Shown in pieces: positions 54,203 through 64,000 of a stretch of DNA of 64,000 nt (its first letter is position 1; each line of letters starts with the position of its first letter). The DNA is taken from positions 124,001-188,000 of the forward strand of contig NZ_BGOW01000003.1 in NCBI RefSeq assembly GCF_003851125.1, in the 5' to 3' direction. The notes beneath the pieces were generated by a model. The model did not search any database, was not told the origin of the DNA, and saw nothing but the letters and a program-made list of their open reading frames with translations. Made by a program: the position numbers and the translations under genes. The DNA comes from Sulfuriferula multivorans. GTDB taxonomy: Bacteria; Pseudomonadota; Gammaproteobacteria; Burkholderiales; Sulfuriferulaceae.

Positions 54203-56101
54203 ATGAATTTCCCAGAACGGTACGATGTAATTGTAATTGGTGGTGGTCACGCGGGCACCGAGGCGGCGCTCGCGTCGGCGCGCATGGGCCAAAAAACACT
54301 GCTGCTTACACATAATATCGAGACGCTCGGGCAAATGTCGTGTAACCCGTCAATCGGCGGTATCGGTAAGGGTCATTTGGTAAAAGAGGTGGACGCCCTG
54401 GGCGGCGCCATGGCAGCAGCGACGGATGAGAGCGGCATCCAGTTCCGTATCCTGAATTCATCCAAAGGCCCAGCGGTGCGCGCGACGCGCGCCCAGGCCG
54501 ACCGGGTGCTGTACCGGCAGGCGATACGTAGGCGTTTGGAAAATCAGCAGAATTTGTGGCTGTTTCAGCAGGCAGTGGACGATTTGCTGGTGACCGGCGA
54601 TCGCGTTGATGGAGTAAAAACCCAGTTAGGGCTGATATTTCATGCGCGCGCTGTGGTGCTGACGGCGGGAACGTTCCTGGCGGGCTTGGTGCATGTCGGG
54701 CAATCCAATTATCAGGCAGGGCGTGCAGGCGACCCGCCCGCAATCAGCCTGGCGCATCGTCTGCGCGAGCTGAAGTTGCCGGTGGGGCGCCTCAAGACCG
54801 GCACGCCGCCGCGCCTGGACGGGCGCAGCCTGGATTATTCGGTTATGGAAATACAGCCCGGCGACGACCCGGCGCCAGTGTTTTCGTTTCTGGGCAATGC
54901 CAGTCAACATCCGCACCAATTGCCGTGCTGGATTACTCATACCTCGGAAGAGACGCACGAAATTATTCGCAACGGGCTGGATCGATCCCCGTTATACACA
55001 GGCGTTATTGCCGGGGTTGGACCGCGCTATTGCCCGTCTATTGAAGACAAGGTGGTGCGATTTGCGGAAAAGCTATCGCACCAGATATTCGTTGAGCCGG
55101 AAGGCTTGACGACCCATGAGGTATATCCGAACGGCATTTCGACCAGTTTGCCGTTCGATGTGCAAATGGCGTTGGTGCGTTCGATCAAGGGCTTCGAAAA
55201 AGCGCATGTGACGCGACCAGGGTATGCCATTGAATATGATTATTTCGATCCAACCGGACTGAAAAGCTCTCTCGAAACCAGGGCTATTCAAGGCTTGTTT
55301 TTTGCCGGGCAGATCAATGGCACGACAGGTTACGAAGAGGCTGCCGCGCAGGGCTTGCTGGCCGGTATCAATGCCGGATTGTACGTACAGGAGCGCACGG
55401 CGTGGTGCCCGCAGCGCAACGAAGCTTATCTGGGTGTGTTGGTGGATGACCTGATCACCCGGGGTGTCACCGAGCCGTACCGGATGTTTACCAGCCGCGC
55501 GGAATATCGTTTGTCTCTGCGCGAAGACAATGCCGACCTGCGCTTGACGGAGGCGGGGCGCAGGCTGGGTGTGGTTGATGATTTGCGCTGGGACGCATTC
55601 ATGCGCAAGCGCGACGCCATTGAGGCCGAACTGGCGCGCCTGCGCAGCGTGTGGGTGCGCCCGGAAACGTTGGCCGAGGCAGATGCGCTGCGTGTGCTCG
55701 GCAAGCCGATAGAACATGAATACAGTCTCTATGAGTTATTGCGTCGCCCGGATGTGGACTATGCAGGAATATTAAGCTTGTCCGACACGAGCGCGGTTAC
55801 AAATGACCCGCAAGTGATTGAACAAGTAGAAATCCAGGCCAAATATCAGGGCTATATTGAACGCCAGCATGACGAGATCGAGCGTGGTCGTGCCTTGGAG
55901 GGGCGGCCATTGCCTCCCGATCTGGATTACAGCACGGTGCACGGTTTGTCGGTCGAGGCACAGCAAAAGCTGAATCGCCACAAGCCCGAAACCATAGGAC
56001 ATGCCTCACGTATTTCCGGGATAACCCCTGCGGCGGTTTCTGTATTGCTGGTGCACTTGAAGCGGACCGGCGCCTCCATAAAACATAAAAATTACGCATG
56101 A
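54203..56101 (+). CDS. mnmG: tRNA uridine-5-carboxymethylaminomethyl synthesis enzyme MnmG
   Basis: 632 residues from ATG 54203 ([14 protein letters not shown]). The opening from 54173 adds ten unrelated residues. The FAD-binding [17 protein letters not shown] is near residue 13. The catalytic cysteine region [19 protein letters not shown] is near 48. The NAD-binding region and the C-terminal helical domain ([42 protein letters not shown]) are complete. Partner of MnmE. Overlaps rsmG by four bases. Confidence 0.97.
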   Translation: MNFPERYDVIVIGGGHAGTEAALASARMGQKTLLLTHNIETLGQMSCNPSIGGIGKGHLVKEVDALGGAMAAATDESGIQFRILNSSKGPAVRATRAQADRVLYRQAIRRRLENQQNLWLFQQAVDDLLVTGDRVDGVKTQLGLIFHARAVVLTAGTFLAGLVHVGQSNYQAGRAGDPPAISLAHRLRELKLPVGRLKTGTPPRLDGRSLDYSVMEIQPGDDPAPVFSFLGNASQHPHQLPCWITHTSEETHEIIRNGLDRSPLYTGVIAGVGPRYCPSIEDKVVRFAEKLSHQIFVEPEGLTTHEVYPNGISTSLPFDVQMALVRSIKGFEKAHVTRPGYAIEYDYFDPTGLKSSLETRAIQGLFFAGQINGTTGYEEAAAQGLLAGINAGLYVQERTAWCPQRNEAYLGVLVDDLITRGVTEPYRMFTSRAEYRLSLREDNADLRLTEAGRRLGVVDDLRWDAFMRKRDAIEAELARLRSVWVRPETLAEADALRVLGKPIEHEYSLYELLRRPDVDYAGILSLSDTSAVTNDPQVIEQVEIQAKYQGYIERQHDEIERGRALEGRPLPPDLDYSTVHGLSVEAQQKLNRHKPETIGHASRISGITPAAVSVLLVHLKRTGASIKHKNYA

Positions 56102-56721
56102 CCCCGTATCAGCAACTGGAAACGGGCGCGCGTTCGCTAGGGTTGGCGCTGGACGAAAAGCAGTTATCCTGGCTGATGCAGTACTTGAGCCTGATCCAGA
56201 AATGGAACCGTGTGCATAATCTGACGGCGTTACGCGATCCTCAAAAAATGCTGACCCACCATTTGCTGGACAGTCTTGCCGTGTTGCCACACCTTTGCGC
56301 AGATCGCTTGCTGGATGTAGGGAGTGGCGCGGGTTTGCCCGGAATTCCCTTGGCAATTGCTCGCCCAGACTGGGAAATCACGCTGTCTGACAGCAACCAC
56401 AAAAAATCCAGCTTTCAGCAACAGGCGGTAATAGAGCTGGGTTTGAGCAACGTACGCGTGGCCCCAGGGCGTGTGGAAGATATCCGTCTGGAGCAAAAAT
56501 TTGATGGCGTGATCTCCAGGGCATTCTCCGAGATTGCGGATTTCATTGCGTGTACATGCCACTTGTTGGCTACGAACGGGCGCTGGTATGCCATGAAGGG
56601 GGTGTGCCCGGACGAGGAACTGGCGCAATTGCCGGCCGGAGTCGAAGTGGAGCGGGTCGTGCCATTGACCGTCCCCGGGCTGGGTGCGCAACGTCATCTG
56701 ATTATCCTGAAAGCGGTGTAA
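56098..56721 (+). CDS. rsmG: 16S rRNA (guanine-527-N7)-methyltransferase RsmG
   Basis: 207 residues. SAM-dependent methyltransferase acting on G527 of 16S rRNA; its loss gives low-level streptomycin resistance. The motif [26 protein letters not shown] near residue 73 is the SAM-binding site, and [24 protein letters not shown] precedes it. It overlaps mnmG (ATGA) and its stop overlaps the parA start by one base. Confidence 0.96.
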   Translation: MTPYQQLETGARSLGLALDEKQLSWLMQYLSLIQKWNRVHNLTALRDPQKMLTHHLLDSLAVLPHLCADRLLDVGSGAGLPGIPLAIARPDWEITLSDSNHKKSSFQQQAVIELGLSNVRVAPGRVEDIRLEQKFDGVISRAFSEIADFIACTCHLLATNGRWYAMKGVCPDEELAQLPAGVEVERVVPLTVPGLGAQRHLIILKAV

Positions 56722-57494
56722 TGGCAAAAATTCTGGCAATAACCAATCAAAAAGGCGGTGTCGGAAAAACCACCTCGGCGGTAAATCTGGCGGCAAGCCT
56801 GGCCGCCCTGGGGCAACGCGTCTTGCTGATAGACCTTGATCCGCAGGGCAACGCCACCATGGGCAGCGGCGTGGATAAGCGCAGCTTGCGGCATACCGTA
56901 TACCATGTACTGCTGGAGCTGGCGTCGTTGCCGGAAGTGCGCCAGCATTCGGAAAGCGGCAAGTTTGACTTGCTGCCGGCCAACCGCGAACTGGCGGGGG
57001 CGGAGGTAGAGCTGGTTGATCAGCCACACCGCGAAACCCGGCTTAAAAAAGCGCTGTCCACGGTGGTGGCGGAATATGACTATATATTGATAGATTGCCC
57101 GCCGGCACTTAACCTGCTTACCGTGAATGGGCTGACTGCCGCTGATGCAGTGATGATTCCCATGCAGTGTGAATATTATGCTCTGGAAGGGCTGTCCGAT
57201 CTGGTCAATACGATTAAAAAAGTACGCGCCAGCCTGAATCCGCAGCTGGAAATAGAGGGTTTACTGCGCACCATGTTCGATCCGCGCAACACCCTTGCCC
57301 AACAGGTTTCTGATCAGCTCAAACAGCATTTTGGGGGCAAGGTTTACGATACAGTGATCCCGCGCAACATCCGGTTGGCGGAAGCGCCCAGCCATGGCTG
57401 CCCGGTATTATCGTATGACCGCAATTCCAAGGGCGCGCTAGCGTACCAAAATCTTGCAGAAGAAATGCTGCAGCGCAGCCTTGAGACTAAGTAA
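56721..57494 (+). CDS. parA: Chromosome partitioning ATPase ParA (Soj)
   Basis: 257 residues from ATG 56721. The opening from 56550 is inside rsmG. The deviant Walker [22 protein letters not shown] starts near residue 7, LIDLDPQGNATMGSG near 37 and the DCPPALNLLT region near 118. It lacks an N-terminal DNA-binding extension, as expected of chromosomal ParA. With ParB it moves parS-bound origin regions apart. Confidence 0.97.
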   Translation: MAKILAITNQKGGVGKTTSAVNLAASLAALGQRVLLIDLDPQGNATMGSGVDKRSLRHTVYHVLLELASLPEVRQHSESGKFDLLPANRELAGAEVELVDQPHRETRLKKALSTVVAEYDYILIDCPPALNLLTVNGLTAADAVMIPMQCEYYALEGLSDLVNTIKKVRASLNPQLEIEGLLRTMFDPRNTLAQQVSDQLKQHFGGKVYDTVIPRNIRLAEAPSHGCPVLSYDRNSKGALAYQNLAEEMLQRSLETK

Positions 57495-57525
57495 GCGCAC
57501 ACTAACTTGAGATGGGGTTGAATAA

Positions 57526-58362
57526 ATGGCGAGATTAAAAGGCTTAGGACGCGGGCTGGATGCGCTGCTGGGAGGGGAAGATGCCCCGGCTCTGCCGGGC
57601 GAGTTGCGCAATTTGACGGTAACCCAACTGCAGCCAGGAAAGTATCAGCCGCGCACTAGAATGGACGAGGCTTCGTTACGCGAGCTGGCGGACTCGATCA
57701 AGTCCCAGGGTCTGATGCAGCCGATTCTGGTACGGGCAGTGGGTGCAGAGCGTTATGAAATCATTGCGGGCGAACGGCGGTGGCGTGCGGCGCAATTGGC
57801 CGGCATGAGCACGGTGCCAGTGGTCGTGAAGGTGGTACCGGACGAAGCCGCGCTGGCGATGGCATTGATAGAAAATATCCAGCGCGAAGACCTTAATCCG
57901 ATGGAGGAGGCTACAGGCATTCAGCGTCTGATCGATGAGTTCAATATGACCCACCAGGCCGCGGCAGAAGCGGTAGGGCGCTCGCGTAGCGCAGTAACCA
58001 ACCTGCTGCGTTTGCTCAATTTGGCCAAACCGGTTCAGGCCATGGTGCTGGAGCAGCAACTGGATATGGGGCATGCACGGGCATTATTGGCGCTTACTCA
58101 CCCCAAGCAGAATGAAGCCGCGCACATGATTGTGCAAAAGCAACTCTCGGTACGAGAAACGGAACGCCTGGTAGGACAATTGCTCAATCCGCCCATCACG
58201 GCCATCAAGAAAATAGACCGGGACATCCAGCGTCTCGAAGAAAATTTGTCGGATCGTCTGGGTACGCGAGTCAATATCCAGTCGCGCAAGGGCGGTGCAG
58301 GCAAGCTGACAATAGAATACGCCAGCCATGAACAGCTGGAAGGCATACTCAGCAAGCTCTAG
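57526..58362 (+). CDS. parB: Chromosome partitioning CTPase/DNA-binding protein ParB (Spo0J)
   Basis: 278 residues. The N-terminal tail RLKGLGRGLDALLGGED contacts ParA. The CTP-binding domain has QPRTRMDEASLRELADSI and the GERRWRAAQLAG motif near residue 82. The helix-turn-helix that reads parS is TGIQRLIDEFNMTHQAAAEAVGRSRSAVTNLLRLL. The C-terminal dimerisation domain is complete. Two parS sites lie 3.4 and 10 kb away. Confidence 0.97.
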   Translation: MARLKGLGRGLDALLGGEDAPALPGELRNLTVTQLQPGKYQPRTRMDEASLRELADSIKSQGLMQPILVRAVGAERYEIIAGERRWRAAQLAGMSTVPVVVKVVPDEAALAMALIENIQREDLNPMEEATGIQRLIDEFNMTHQAAAEAVGRSRSAVTNLLRLLNLAKPVQAMVLEQQLDMGHARALLALTHPKQNEAAHMIVQKQLSVRETERLVGQLLNPPITAIKKIDRDIQRLEENLSDRLGTRVNIQSRKGGAGKLTIEYASHEQLEGILSKL

Positions 58363-58450
58363 CCAACCGCGCCTGGGCGACAGGAAAATTTGTAGACGAT
58401 TTGTAAATATGCAACATACTTCTTCGCCACAACATCAAACCACCTAATCG

Positions 58451-58480
58451 TTGCATTAGGTATGCTAATTAAGGTATCAT
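58451..58480 (+). promoter_or_regulatory. Candidate promoter for the ATP synthase operon
   Basis: TTGCAT (58451-58456) and TATCAT (58475-58480) are spaced by 18 bases and placed about 40 bases upstream of the atpI ATG. The region just upstream is AT-rich (58390-58450). It is the only promoter-like sequence I see between parB and atpI. Confidence 0.45.
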
Positions 58481-58521
58481 CCGCGTCTATTTACAGGTTG
58501 GCATGCTTACCTGTGGCTTGA

Positions 58522-58923
58522 ATGCGCACAATAATTCCGCAACACCAAAAGCCTGATTCTGACATTCGCCTGGCCTTGCTGGTGCAAGGCGGGGTGCTGC
58601 TGGTGGCAGCGATACTGGTTTACTTGGTGTACGGACAAGCAAGCGCCATGGCTGTGGCGTCCGGCGGTTTGGTTGCATTGGCAAACAGCGGCTTGCTGGC
58701 TTGGCGCATGCGGGGCGCGGAACGGCGTGTTGACACGGATGCGCAGCAGGATTTGCGCATGCTGTATCGCACCGGCCTGGAACGATTTGCATTGGTAGTG
58801 TTTTTTTTAGCACTCGGCATGGGTGTTCTGAAGCTTGACCCTCCGGTCATGATTGCAGGATTCGTGCTGGGACAACTGGCCTGGCTGGTCGGCGTTACGA
58901 TCAGACTAGGACGGACACATTGA
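58522..58923 (+). CDS. atpI: ATP synthase subunit I (assembly factor)
   Basis: 133 residues with four predicted membrane helices. It matches AtpI proteins at the head of proteobacterial atp operons (LALLVQGGVLLVAAILVYL, LANSGLLAWRM, then ALVVFFLALGMGVLKLDP). It is thought to help assemble the c-ring. It has a weak start context (GTGGCTTGAATG). Followed by atpB after 23 bases. Confidence 0.88.
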   Translation: MRTIIPQHQKPDSDIRLALLVQGGVLLVAAILVYLVYGQASAMAVASGGLVALANSGLLAWRMRGAERRVDTDAQQDLRMLYRTGLERFALVVFFLALGMGVLKLDPPVMIAGFVLGQLAWLVGVTIRLGRTH

Positions 58924-58937
58924 AGATTAATTTTTAG

Positions 58938-59792
<855 letters not shown>

Positions 59793-59837
59793 TCACCAGT
59801 TTCGCTTTAATCACTTTAACTTTAGTCGGAGGAGTAA

Positions 59838-60080
<243 letters not shown>

Positions 60081-60110
60081 GCTGGATACTAACCGTAGAA
60101 AGGTTCTGGC

Positions 60111-60581
60111 ATGAATATCAATGCTACCCTGATCGGGCAATCCATCACATTTTTCGTGTTTGTATGGTTTTGCATGAAATTTGTGTGGCCGCCTATCATG
60201 AATGCGTTGGCCGAGCGCAGGAAACAGATTGCCGACGGGCTTGCTGCAGGTGAACGCGGCAAGCACGAGCTGGAGCTGGCCTCCAAACGCGCTGTCGAAA
60301 ACCTGCATGAAGCCAAGCAAAAAGCGGCAGAAATTATTGCCCAGGCAGACAAGCGTGCAGCACAGTTGGTCGAAGAAGCCAAAGGCGCAGCCAAGCTTGA
60401 GGCTGACCGTATGATTGCTGGCGCACAAGCCAGCATCGCGCAAGAAACCGTGCGCGCCAAAGAAGCGTTGCGCGGACAAGTGGCGGGGCTGGCAGTTGCC
60501 GGCGCAGAGAAAATCCTGCGCCGTGAAATCGACGCCAAAGCCCACGCCGATTTGCTCGATGCAATCAAGAACGAGCTGTAG
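60111..60581 (+). CDS. atpF: ATP synthase Fo subunit b
   Basis: 156 residues. One N-terminal membrane helix ([20 protein letters not shown]) followed by a long charged helix, for example [20 protein letters not shown] then [20 protein letters not shown]. It forms the dimeric peripheral stalk. It lies between atpE and atpH, two bases from atpH. Confidence 0.97.
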   Translation: MNINATLIGQSITFFVFVWFCMKFVWPPIMNALAERRKQIADGLAAGERGKHELELASKRAVENLHEAKQKAAEIIAQADKRAAQLVEEAKGAAKLEADRMIAGAQASIAQETVRAKEALRGQVAGLAVAGAEKILRREIDAKAHADLLDAIKNEL

Positions 60582-60583
60582 CC

Positions 60584-61120
60584 ATGGCTGAAATCGCAAC
60601 CATCGCACGTCCTTATGCTGAAGCTGTTTTCAGTCTGGCCAAACAGGCTGGCGCGCTGGACGCCTGGTCCGAACAAATGGCACTGGCCAGCGCAGTGGCC
60701 ACAGATCCTGAAATGAGCCGCTTGGCAGCCGACCCCAAAGTCAGCGCAGAGCAGTTCAGCGGGCTATTTCTCGCTGTGTGTGGAGACAGGCTGGGAGCAG
60801 AAGCCGGCAATTTTATCCGGTTGCTGGTCGACAATGGCCGCATCAGTGTGTTGCCCGAAGTCGTTGCCCAGTTTGAGGCGCTTAAAGCCAGCGAGGGAGG
60901 CGTGCTGGATGCGACAGTCACCAGCGCGTTTGCCATGAGCGAAACCCAGTTAGCCGAATTGTCTGCCCGCCTGGAGAGCCGTTTCAAGTGCAAGATCAAC
61001 GCCAGCGTAAATGTTGACCCCGCGCTCATTGGCGGCGTTGTTGTTGCCGTGGGTGACGAAGTGTATGACGCTTCGGTACGCGGCAAGCTGCAAGGCATGG
61101 CATACGCGCTAACACGTTAA
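60584..61120 (+). CDS. atpH: ATP synthase F1 subunit delta
   Basis: 178 residues. Connects the peripheral stalk to F1. It opens with the family pattern [15 protein letters not shown] and ends with [28 protein letters not shown]. There is no catalytic site. It lies two bases after atpF and 22 bases before atpA. Confidence 0.96.
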   Translation: MAEIATIARPYAEAVFSLAKQAGALDAWSEQMALASAVATDPEMSRLAADPKVSAEQFSGLFLAVCGDRLGAEAGNFIRLLVDNGRISVLPEVVAQFEALKASEGGVLDATVTSAFAMSETQLAELSARLESRFKCKINASVNVDPALIGGVVVAVGDEVYDASVRGKLQGMAYALTR

Positions 61121-61142
61121 GAGATTCCGTCTAGGAGCCACA

Positions 61143-62684
61143 ATGCAACTCAATCCCACCGAGATCAGCGATCTCATCAAGAGCAAAATCCAGAACCTGG
61201 CTACAGCTTCCGAGCTGCGTACCCAGGGCACCGTCGTTTCAGTTACAGACGGTATCGTCCGCGTTCACGGTTTGTCCGACGTGATGCAGGGCGAGATGCT
61301 GGAATTTCCCGGCAACACCTTCGGCATGGCACTGAACCTGGAGCGCGACTCCGTTGGTGCCGTGGTGCTGGGTGAATACGAACACATTACAGAAGGCGAC
61401 ACGGTCAAGTGCACCGGCCGTATTCTGGAAGTGCCCATCGGCCCCGAGCTGATCGGGCGCGTAGTGAATTCACTGGGCCAGCCAATCGACGGCAAAGGCC
61501 CGATCAATACCAAGCTCAGTGCTTCCATCGAAAAAATCGCGCCCGGCGTGATTGCGCGTCAATCGGTGACCCAGCCGCTGCAAACCGGTCTGAAATCGGT
61601 CGACGCGATGGTGCCCATCGGGCGTGGTCAGCGCGAACTGATCATCGGCGACCGCCAGACCGGCAAAACAGCCGTCGCGGTGGATGCCATCATCAACCAG
61701 AAAGGCACCGGCGTAACCTGTATTTATGTCGCCGTGGGACAAAAGGCGTCATCGGTTGCCAACGTCGTGCGCAAGCTGGAAGAGCACGGCGCCATGGGTC
61801 ACACCATCGTCGTCGCGGCGACGGCTTCCGACTCTGCTGCGATGCAATACATTGCGCCCTATGCGGGCTGCACCATGGGCGAATACTTCCGCGATCGCGG
61901 CGAAGATGCGCTGATCGTATATGACGACCTGACCAAGCAAGCCTGGGCGTACCGCCAGATTTCCCTGTTGCTGCGCCGTCCGCCAGGTCGTGAGGCGTAC
62001 CCCGGCGACGTGTTCTACCTGCACTCGCGCCTGCTGGAACGCGCCGCACGCGTCAACGCCGATTATGTGGAAAAAGCCACCGGCGGCGCCGTCAAAGGCA
62101 AAACCGGTTCGCTGACCGCATTGCCGGTGATCGAGACGCAAGCCGGCGACGTGTCCGCGTTCGTGCCGACCAACGTGATCTCGATTACCGACGGCCAGAT
62201 CTTCCTGGAAACCGACCTGTTCAACGCCGGTATCCGTCCTGCAATTAACGCCGGCCTGTCGGTGTCACGCGTCGGTGGCGCCGCGCAGACCAAGGTGATC
62301 AAGAAGCTGGGCGGCGGTACGCGCCTGGCGCTGGCCCAATACCGCGAACTTGCGGCGTTCGCACAGTTCGCATCGGACCTTGATGAAGCGACTCGCAAAC
62401 AACTGGAACGCGGCAAGCTGGTGACCGAGCTGATGAAGCAGAACCAGTACGCGCCGATGAACGTTGCAGAAATGGCGCTCACCCTGTTTGCCGTGAACAA
62501 AGGCTACATGGATGACGTGGACGTGAAGAAAACGCTGGCATTTGAAGCTGCGCTGGCCTCCTACGTCAAAGGCAAGCATGGCGACCTGCTGGAAAAAATC
62601 CAGAGCAGCGGCGACATGACAGCCGACACGGAAGCGGCGTTGACCAAGGCTATCGAGGCATTCAAGTCCTCCGCCGTCTACTGA
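61143..62684 (+). CDS. atpA: ATP synthase F1 subunit alpha
   Basis: 513 residues. Regulatory nucleotide-binding subunit. P-loop [15 protein letters not shown] near residue 169. The arginine finger is in the [27 protein letters not shown] stretch near 362, and [13 protein letters not shown] follows. It forms the alpha3beta3 head with AtpD. Full-length, with no unusual features. Confidence 0.98.
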   Translation: MQLNPTEISDLIKSKIQNLATASELRTQGTVVSVTDGIVRVHGLSDVMQGEMLEFPGNTFGMALNLERDSVGAVVLGEYEHITEGDTVKCTGRILEVPIGPELIGRVVNSLGQPIDGKGPINTKLSASIEKIAPGVIARQSVTQPLQTGLKSVDAMVPIGRGQRELIIGDRQTGKTAVAVDAIINQKGTGVTCIYVAVGQKASSVANVVRKLEEHGAMGHTIVVAATASDSAAMQYIAPYAGCTMGEYFRDRGEDALIVYDDLTKQAWAYRQISLLLRRPPGREAYPGDVFYLHSRLLERAARVNADYVEKATGGAVKGKTGSLTALPVIETQAGDVSAFVPTNVISITDGQIFLETDLFNAGIRPAINAGLSVSRVGGAAQTKVIKKLGGGTRLALAQYRELAAFAQFASDLDEATRKQLERGKLVTELMKQNQYAPMNVAEMALTLFAVNKGYMDDVDVKKTLAFEAALASYVKGKHGDLLEKIQSSGDMTADTEAALTKAIEAFKSSAVY

Positions 62685-62697
62685 TCGGGAAGCAATC

Positions 62698-63561
62698 ATG
62701 GCTGCCGGAAAAGAGATACGCACCAAGATCAAGAGCGTGGAAAACACGCGCAAGATCACCCGCGCCATGGAAATGGTGGCGGCTGCAAAAATGCGCAAGG
62801 CTCAGGAACGCATGCGCGCTGCGCGCCCGTACGCCGAGAAAATCGGCAACGTGGCTGCCCACCTGTCCCAAGCCAACCCGGAGTATAAGCACCCGTTCGT
62901 GGTCAAGCGCGAGAACGAAAAGCGCGTCGGCCTGATCGTGGTCACCACCGACAAAGGCCTGTGCGGCGGCCTCAACACCAACGTGCTGCGTCTGGTAGTG
63001 AACAAGATGAAGCAGTGGGATGTGGCCAAGCTGGGTGTGGATGTCACCGCAATTGGCAACAAGGGGTTGGGCTTCATGCAGCGTACCGGGGCCAACGTGG
63101 TGTCACACATGATTGCGCTGGGCGATACGCCGCATATGGAACGGCTGATCGGCCCGGTCAAGGTGATGCTGGATGCCTACATGGAAGGCAGGATTGATGC
63201 CCTTTATGTGGTGTACAACCGCTTCGTCAACACCATGAAACAGGAACCGACGCTTACCCAGTTGTTGCCGCTGGCTGCCGAACCAAGTGACAAGCCGGTG
63301 CACCACTGGGACTACATCTATGAACCGGATGCCAAATCGGTAGTGGATGGCCTGTTGACGCGTTACATTGAGGCGCTGATTTATCAGGCGGTGGCTGAAA
63401 ACATGGCGAGCGAGCAAAGTGCGCGCATGGTGGCGATGAAGGCCGCCTCAGACAACGCCAAAAACGTGATCGAAGAGCTCAAGCTGGTCTACAACAAGAC
63501 CCGTCAGGCCGCGATCACCAAAGAACTCTCCGAGATCGTGGCTGGTGCCGCGGCCGTTTAA
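62698..63561 (+). CDS. atpG: ATP synthase F1 subunit gamma
   Basis: 287 residues. Central rotor shaft. N-terminal [32 protein letters not shown] and the C-terminal [44 protein letters not shown] form the coiled coil; [14 protein letters not shown] is the conserved middle loop. It is followed by atpD after 27 bases. Confidence 0.98.
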   Translation: MAAGKEIRTKIKSVENTRKITRAMEMVAAAKMRKAQERMRAARPYAEKIGNVAAHLSQANPEYKHPFVVKRENEKRVGLIVVTTDKGLCGGLNTNVLRLVVNKMKQWDVAKLGVDVTAIGNKGLGFMQRTGANVVSHMIALGDTPHMERLIGPVKVMLDAYMEGRIDALYVVYNRFVNTMKQEPTLTQLLPLAAEPSDKPVHHWDYIYEPDAKSVVDGLLTRYIEALIYQAVAENMASEQSARMVAMKAASDNAKNVIEELKLVYNKTRQAAITKELSEIVAGAAAV

Positions 63562-63588
63562 GCAATTTTGTTATTTCAAGGAACGACG

Positions 63589-64000
63589 ATGAGTCAAGGC
63601 AAAATCGTACAAATCATTGGCCCGGTGGTTGACGTGGAATTCCCGCGCGACAGCTTGCCCAAGGTCTATGACGCACTGAAAATGGACACCCCCGAGCTGA
63701 CGCTGGAAGTCCAGCAACAGCTGGGTGACGGCATCGTGCGCGCCATCGCCATGGGTACTACCGACGGCCTGCGCCGCGGTATGCTGGTGAGCGGTACCGG
63801 CGCCGCAATTTCGGTGCCGGTCGGGATTAAAACCCTGGGCCGCATCATGGACGTGCTGGGCAACCCCATCGACGACATGGGTCCGATCGGCAACGAAACC
63901 AGTTGGGGCATCCATCGCAAGGCACCGGCTTTCGACGAGCTGGCCGCATCCAACGAGCTGTTGGAAACCGGTATCAAGGTGATCGACCTGATCTGCCCGT
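63589..64000 (+). CDS. atpD: ATP synthase F1 subunit beta, 5' part (cut by window edge)
   Basis: The first 137 codons are visible from ATG 63589, preceded by AAGGAACG. Protein [20 protein letters not shown], then [18 protein letters not shown] and [19 protein letters not shown], is the beta-barrel and start of the catalytic domain. The P-loop lies beyond the window. It is the catalytic subunit that makes ATP. It is expected to be followed by atpC. Confidence 0.96.
   Translation, partial: MSQGKIVQIIGPVVDVEFPRDSLPKVYDALKMDTPELTLEVQQQLGDGIVRAIAMGTTDGLRRGMLVSGTGAAISVPVGIKTLGRIMDVLGNPIDDMGPIGNETSWGIHRKAPAFDELAASNELLETGIKVIDLICP

Overview
The window looks like a piece of a betaproteobacterial chromosome around the replication origin. 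The evidence is the gene order dnaA-dnaN-gyrB set back to back with rpmH-rnpA-yidD-yidC-mnmE-mnmG-rsmG-parA-parB-atpIBEFHAGD, the pairing of PyrR with PyrB and a degenerate PyrC, a hemerythrin/Dnr-type regulator locus and RegB/RegA. The mixture of genes would suit a respiratory, probably facultatively anaerobic member of the Nitrosomonadales (Gallionella/Sulfuricella-like). That placement is from memory of gene content and was not tested by a search.

Layout: (1) 1-5.4 kb: photolyase (cut by the window edge), then yqgE-ruvX-pyrR-pyrB and, after a palindromic repeat, a dihydroorotase-like gene that has lost its metal-binding histidines. (2) 5.4-7.9 kb: an accessory island. It holds an integron-type gene cassette with a complete attC site and a DUF4145-like protein, a small lipoprotein gene and a REP-associated tyrosine transposase. 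(3) 7.9-17.9 kb: membrane protein, EamA transporter, FlK-like thioesterase, the in-frame remnant of a VOC (glyoxalase-fold) gene, esterase, two paralogous DUF4124-glutaredoxin proteins, minCDE, gamma-carbonic anhydrase, oligopeptidase A and exonuclease III. (4) 17.9-20.7 kb: a compact four-gene operon (hemerythrin, thioredoxin/membrane fusion, GcvH-like lipoyl protein, small haem-copper-oxidase-like membrane protein) divergent from a Dnr-type Crp/Fnr regulator, with one perfect FNR/Dnr box between them. (5) 20.7-28 kb: ntrC, ntrB, a DUF4124 gene and glnA under a sigma-54-type promoter, then rhodanese, aroE and mtgA.

(6) 27.7-31.7 kb: a copper/redox block with a PCuAC copper chaperone, a cysteine-headed outer-membrane barrel, a TlpA-like thioredoxin and the RegB/RegA redox two-component system. 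The regB and barrel promoters share an AATTGTCGC half-site within inverted repeats. (7) 31.7-44.9 kb: EamA transporter, a 611-residue repeat protein, modABC behind a ModE-like box, hslVU, an internally duplicated STAS protein, a CobW GTPase, xerC, DUF484, dapF and a CoA-binding protein. (8) 45-58.4 kb: the origin region with DnaA boxes and two consensus parS sites, one between gyrB and dnaN and one between mnmE and mnmG, next to parAB. (9) 58.5-64 kb: the F1Fo ATP synthase operon, ending inside atpD.

No tRNA, rRNA or CRISPR array was recognised. The accessory material is concentrated at 5.4-7.9 kb. The least described biology is the Dnr-linked hemerythrin/lipoyl/thioredoxin operon and the stranded integron cassette.
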